This document shows positions 58,908-61,114 of a stretch of DNA of 61,114 bases, piece after piece. The translations under genes were made by a program, and so were the position numbers. Source of the DNA: an uncultured Lachnospiraceae bacterium (GTDB taxonomy: Bacteria; Bacillota; Clostridia; Lachnospirales; Lachnospiraceae); the NCBI GenBank assembly GCA_947628045.1, contig CANQYP010000002.1:1-61114 (forward strand). Direction: 5' to 3'. Positions within the stretch are counted from its first letter, which is position 1, and each line of letters begins with the position of its first letter. A model generated the notes under the pieces. It had not been told where the DNA came from and did no database searches. It saw only the letters and a program-made list of their open reading frames with translations.

Positions 58908-60272
58908 ATGGCATTTGCGAAGGATTTTCTGTGGGGAGCCGCGTCCGCCGCACATCAGGTCGAGGGCGCGTGGGACGCGGACGGGAAGGGACCGGGCATC
59001 TGGGATACGTTTACCCGGACGCCGGGACGCATCGCCTACGGGGAGAACGGGGACGTCGCGTGCGACCACTACCACCGTTTTAAGGGAGACGTGGCGCTGA
59101 TGAAGGAGATCGGGCTGAAGAGCTATCGGTTCTCCGTCAGCTGGCCGCGGGTGATCCCGGACGGCGTGGGCGCGGTGAACGAGAAAGGGCTGCAGTTTTA
59201 CCGGGAGCTGGTCGACGAGCTGCTCGCGGCGGGCATCGTTCCGATGGTGACGCTCTACCACTGGAACCTGCCGACGGCGCTGTACGAGAGGGGCGGCTGG
59301 AAGAACCCGGAGAGCGTCGAGTGGTTCGCGCGGTACGCGGAGGTCGTCACGAAGGCGCTCGGGGACAAGGTGAGGTACTGGATGACGTTCAACGAGCCCC
59401 AGCTGTTTGTCGGCGGAGGGCTGACGGCGGGGTTCCACGCGCCGTTTGAGCAGAACCCGACGGACGTCCTGATGCAGGTCACGAAACATGTGCTCCTCGC
59501 GCACGGCAGGGCGGTGGAGGTGATCCGCCGGAACTGCCCGGACGGGGTGAAGGTCGGGCTGGCGCCGACCGGCGGCTGCGTGATCCCGTCGGAGCTTACG
59601 GAGGAAGGGATCGAGAAGGCGCGGCAGGAGAGCTTTTCCATGGACGAGAAGGGCTATATGTTCAGCAATGTCTGGTGGGCGGATCCGATCTTTAAGGGAG
59701 ATTTTGCCGACCAGGCGAAGGAAGTGTTCGGGGACCGGCTGCCGGCGCTCACGCCGGAAGAGTGGAGACTGATCGCGCAGCCGCTGGACTTCTACGGGTT
59801 CAATGTCTACGAGGCGAGCGGGGTCCCGCAGCCGCACGATCTGTACGCGTATGACCGGTACTCCTACCAGGGCAGCCCGAAGACGGCGCTCGGGTGGAAC
59901 ATCACGCCGGACGTGCTGTACTGGTGCTGCCGTTTCCTGTATGAGCGCTACGGGAAACCGCTGATGATCACGGAGAACGGGGCGGCGTTCCCGGATCTGG
60001 TCTCGCTCGACGGGAAGGTACATGACCCGGGTAGGCAGGATTTCGTGCACCGCTATCTGCTGTCGCTTGCGAAGGCGGTGGACGAGGGGATCCCGGTGCT
60101 CGGCTATCAGTACTGGTCGATCATGGACAACTATGAGTGGACCGCCGGGTACGAGAAACGGTTCGGGCTCATCTATGTGGACTACCGCACGCAGGAGCGG
60201 ATCCTGAAGGACAGCGCGTACTGGTACCGCGAGGTGATCCAAAGCAACGGGGAGAATCTCGGGTCTGTATGA
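58908..60272 (+). CDS. Beta-glucosidase, glycoside hydrolase family 1
   Basis: 454 residues, a single TIM-barrel GH1 enzyme. The N-terminal signature FLWGAASAAHQVEGAWDADG, acid/base Glu163 in TFNEP and nucleophile Glu356 in ITENG are all present. It hydrolyses beta-glucosides with retention; the absence of phospho-binding context and of any PTS gene nearby favours free beta-glucosides over 6-phospho forms, although this is not decisive. It is cytoplasmic, with no signal peptide. AAGGAGGAAGAG precedes ATG 58908. A weak TATAAT lies at 58829-58834. Confidence 0.95.
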   Translation: MAFAKDFLWGAASAAHQVEGAWDADGKGPGIWDTFTRTPGRIAYGENGDVACDHYHRFKGDVALMKEIGLKSYRFSVSWPRVIPDGVGAVNEKGLQFYRELVDELLAAGIVPMVTLYHWNLPTALYERGGWKNPESVEWFARYAEVVTKALGDKVRYWMTFNEPQLFVGGGLTAGFHAPFEQNPTDVLMQVTKHVLLAHGRAVEVIRRNCPDGVKVGLAPTGGCVIPSELTEEGIEKARQESFSMDEKGYMFSNVWWADPIFKGDFADQAKEVFGDRLPALTPEEWRLIAQPLDFYGFNVYEASGVPQPHDLYAYDRYSYQGSPKTALGWNITPDVLYWCCRFLYERYGKPLMITENGAAFPDLVSLDGKVHDPGRQDFVHRYLLSLAKAVDEGIPVLGYQYWSIMDNYEWTAGYEKRFGLIYVDYRTQERILKDSAYWYREVIQSNGENLGSV

Positions 60273-60290
60273 AAATCATCATGTTTTAGT

Positions 60291-60306
60291 TCCCAAACGC
60301 GGGAAT
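60291..60306. promoter_or_regulatory. Short inverted repeat between the GH1 gene and the DUF975-type gene
   Basis: TTCCCAAACGCGGGAA has perfect 5-bp arms and no following T-run, so an operator is more likely than a terminator. TAGAAT lies 7 bases downstream (~60313-60318) and may be the -10 of the next gene. Confidence 0.35.
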
Positions 60307-60353
60307 ATGTGATAGAATAAAAAAAGCTTTACGAGCGGGAGGAAAGAAAAGAG

Positions 60354-61114
60354 ATGTACAACAGGAGAGAGATCAAACAAAAAGCGAGGCAGTCGCTGAA
60401 GAAACACTACTTTATCTTCGTGCTGATCTGCCTGATTGCCTGGTTCCTGGGCTCGTCGGGAGGAGGCTCCACCAATCTGGAGAGCACAGCCGACCCGTCC
60501 GCCCAGACCGCAAACGGAGAGCTGGCGGCGAGCGGCACGAGCGCGGTCAACAGCGGTTTCCAGGCGGTCATGGAAGGCAAATCCATGGAAAAGCTCTTAG
60601 ACGGGCTGATGGAGACCGGGCTTAAGACGGTGGGCTCCAGCAAGGAGGAGTTCATGGGACGCAGCAGAGGCGTCTTCGCCTCGGCGATCAACACGGTCAC
60701 CTCCGGGACGCTGGTCGAGACCATCGTGTCCGGTATCGTGTCCATGCAGGGAGCGGGCAGCATTCTGCTGTTGTTCGTCATCTTCCTCAGCCTGGTGCTC
60801 TTGCTGCTGGTGTGGTTCTACGTGTCGAACGTCTACACGGCGATCTCCGCCAGGATGTTCCTGGAGGGGCGCACCTATGAGGAAGTGCCGGTTCAGAGGT
60901 TCCTGTTCTTCCTGCGCATCCGCAAGTGGACGAGAGTAGCGCTCGTGATGCTGCGCTGCACGATCTACCAGGTGCTGTGGGCGCTGACGATCGTGGGAGG
61001 ATTCATAAAATCCTACTCTTACCGCATGGTGCCGTATATCGTGGCGGAGAACCCGGACATCGCCCCGGGCGAGGCGATCACGCTCTCGCGGAAGATGATG
61101 AACGGGCACAAGTG
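60354..61114 (+). CDS. DUF975-type membrane protein (3' end cut by window)
   Basis: About 253 codons are visible, open at the right edge. The start MYNRREIKQKARQSLKKHYF is characteristic of DUF975 proteins, followed by a membrane helix (~20-36), a ~90-residue polar extracytoplasmic segment rich in Ser/Gly, and a second strong helix (~128-150, LLLFVIFLSLVLLLLVWFYV). Later conserved-looking parts are RMFLEGRTYEEVPVQRFLF and the partial YSYRMVPYIVAENPDIAPGE with EAITLSRKMMNGHK, the classic DUF975 end block. Function unknown. GGGAGGAAAG precedes ATG 60354. Confidence 0.85.
   Translation, partial: MYNRREIKQKARQSLKKHYFIFVLICLIAWFLGSSGGGSTNLESTADPSAQTANGELAASGTSAVNSGFQAVMEGKSMEKLLDGLMETGLKTVGSSKEEFMGRSRGVFASAINTVTSGTLVETIVSGIVSMQGAGSILLLFVIFLSLVLLLLVWFYVSNVYTAISARMFLEGRTYEEVPVQRFLFFLRIRKWTRVALVMLRCTIYQVLWALTIVGGFIKSYSYRMVPYIVAENPDIAPGEAITLSRKMMNGHK

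Overview
The window reads as a GC-rich, spore-forming member of the Clostridia, most likely Lachnospiraceae. The evidence is spoIIID and the germination protease gpr, the tig-clpP-clpX-lon-engB cluster, a T-box ahead of thrS, strong AGGAGG-type ribosome binding sites throughout, and consensus TTGACA-17-TATAAT promoters. Most of the window is chromosomal core. Three AT-richer patches look acquired: about 18.3-20.5 kb (AbiL-like defence pair), 40.5-41.4 kb (MNT/HEPN pair) and 45.4-46.3 kb (Rpn-type nuclease). No phage, complete IS element or CRISPR array was seen.

Layout. 0-5 kb: end of an oligopeptide ABC operon, a small membrane protein, and a VWA-protein/MoxR-ATPase pair. 4.7-10.2 kb: a BlaI/BlaR1-type regulatory pair with two palindromic operators over its promoter, followed by a two-gene FtsX-type ABC system. 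10.3-18.1 kb: ilvE, an alkyltransferase-domain protein, a MATE pump, a small export protein, cstA, a membrane protein of unknown function, an OhrR-like MarR regulator and an ACT-domain protein. 18.4-20.5 kb: AbiLi/AbiLii-like (AAA ATPase + RloB TOPRIM) genes with a frame-broken winged-helix ORF. 20.6-24.6 kb: spoIIID with a 91-bp tandem repeat at its end, a cell-surface SGNH hydrolase, two small XRE regulators, a CYTH protein and a DJ-1/PfpI protein. 24.7-32.4 kb: protein quality control cluster, rpsT, gpr. 32.4-32.8 kb: two divergent tRNA-Leu genes with consensus promoters. 32.9-40.5 kb: a cell-envelope block with an LCP protein, an OmpR-type two-component system with an accessory membrane protein, a VanY-type carboxypeptidase preceded by four 11-bp direct repeats, and a MurE-like ligase. 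40.5-46.4 kb: MNT/HEPN, nitroreductase, a small-peptide locus with two convergent consensus promoters, a secreted RCC1/Big_2 protein, a ZIP transporter and an Rpn nuclease. 46.4-54.1 kb: T-box-thrS, then KtrB/KtrA potassium uptake with a shortened KdpD-like kinase and KdpE-like regulator. 54.3-61.1 kb: a heterodimeric ABC exporter, a CarD-family regulator, a GH1 beta-glucosidase, and a DUF975-type membrane protein cut by the window end.

How the genes work together. Several neighbourhoods suggest local circuits: BlaI/BlaR1 controlling itself and perhaps the adjacent ABC transporter; an OmpR-type regulator with possible 11-bp repeat sites before vanY; KdpDE-like proteins with possible 11-bp repeat sites before ktrB and no kdpFABC in the window. 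The most unusual small element is at 41994-42272: a 24-codon ORF between two perfectly spaced inward-facing promoters, with a Shine-Dalgarno sequence inside a GAAA-loop hairpin, which resembles a type I toxin-antitoxin locus of a family I do not recognise. A second recurring oddity is that at least four genes (36566, ktrB, kdpE, spoIIID) have three-copy tandem repeats of 30-91 bp at or across their stop codons.
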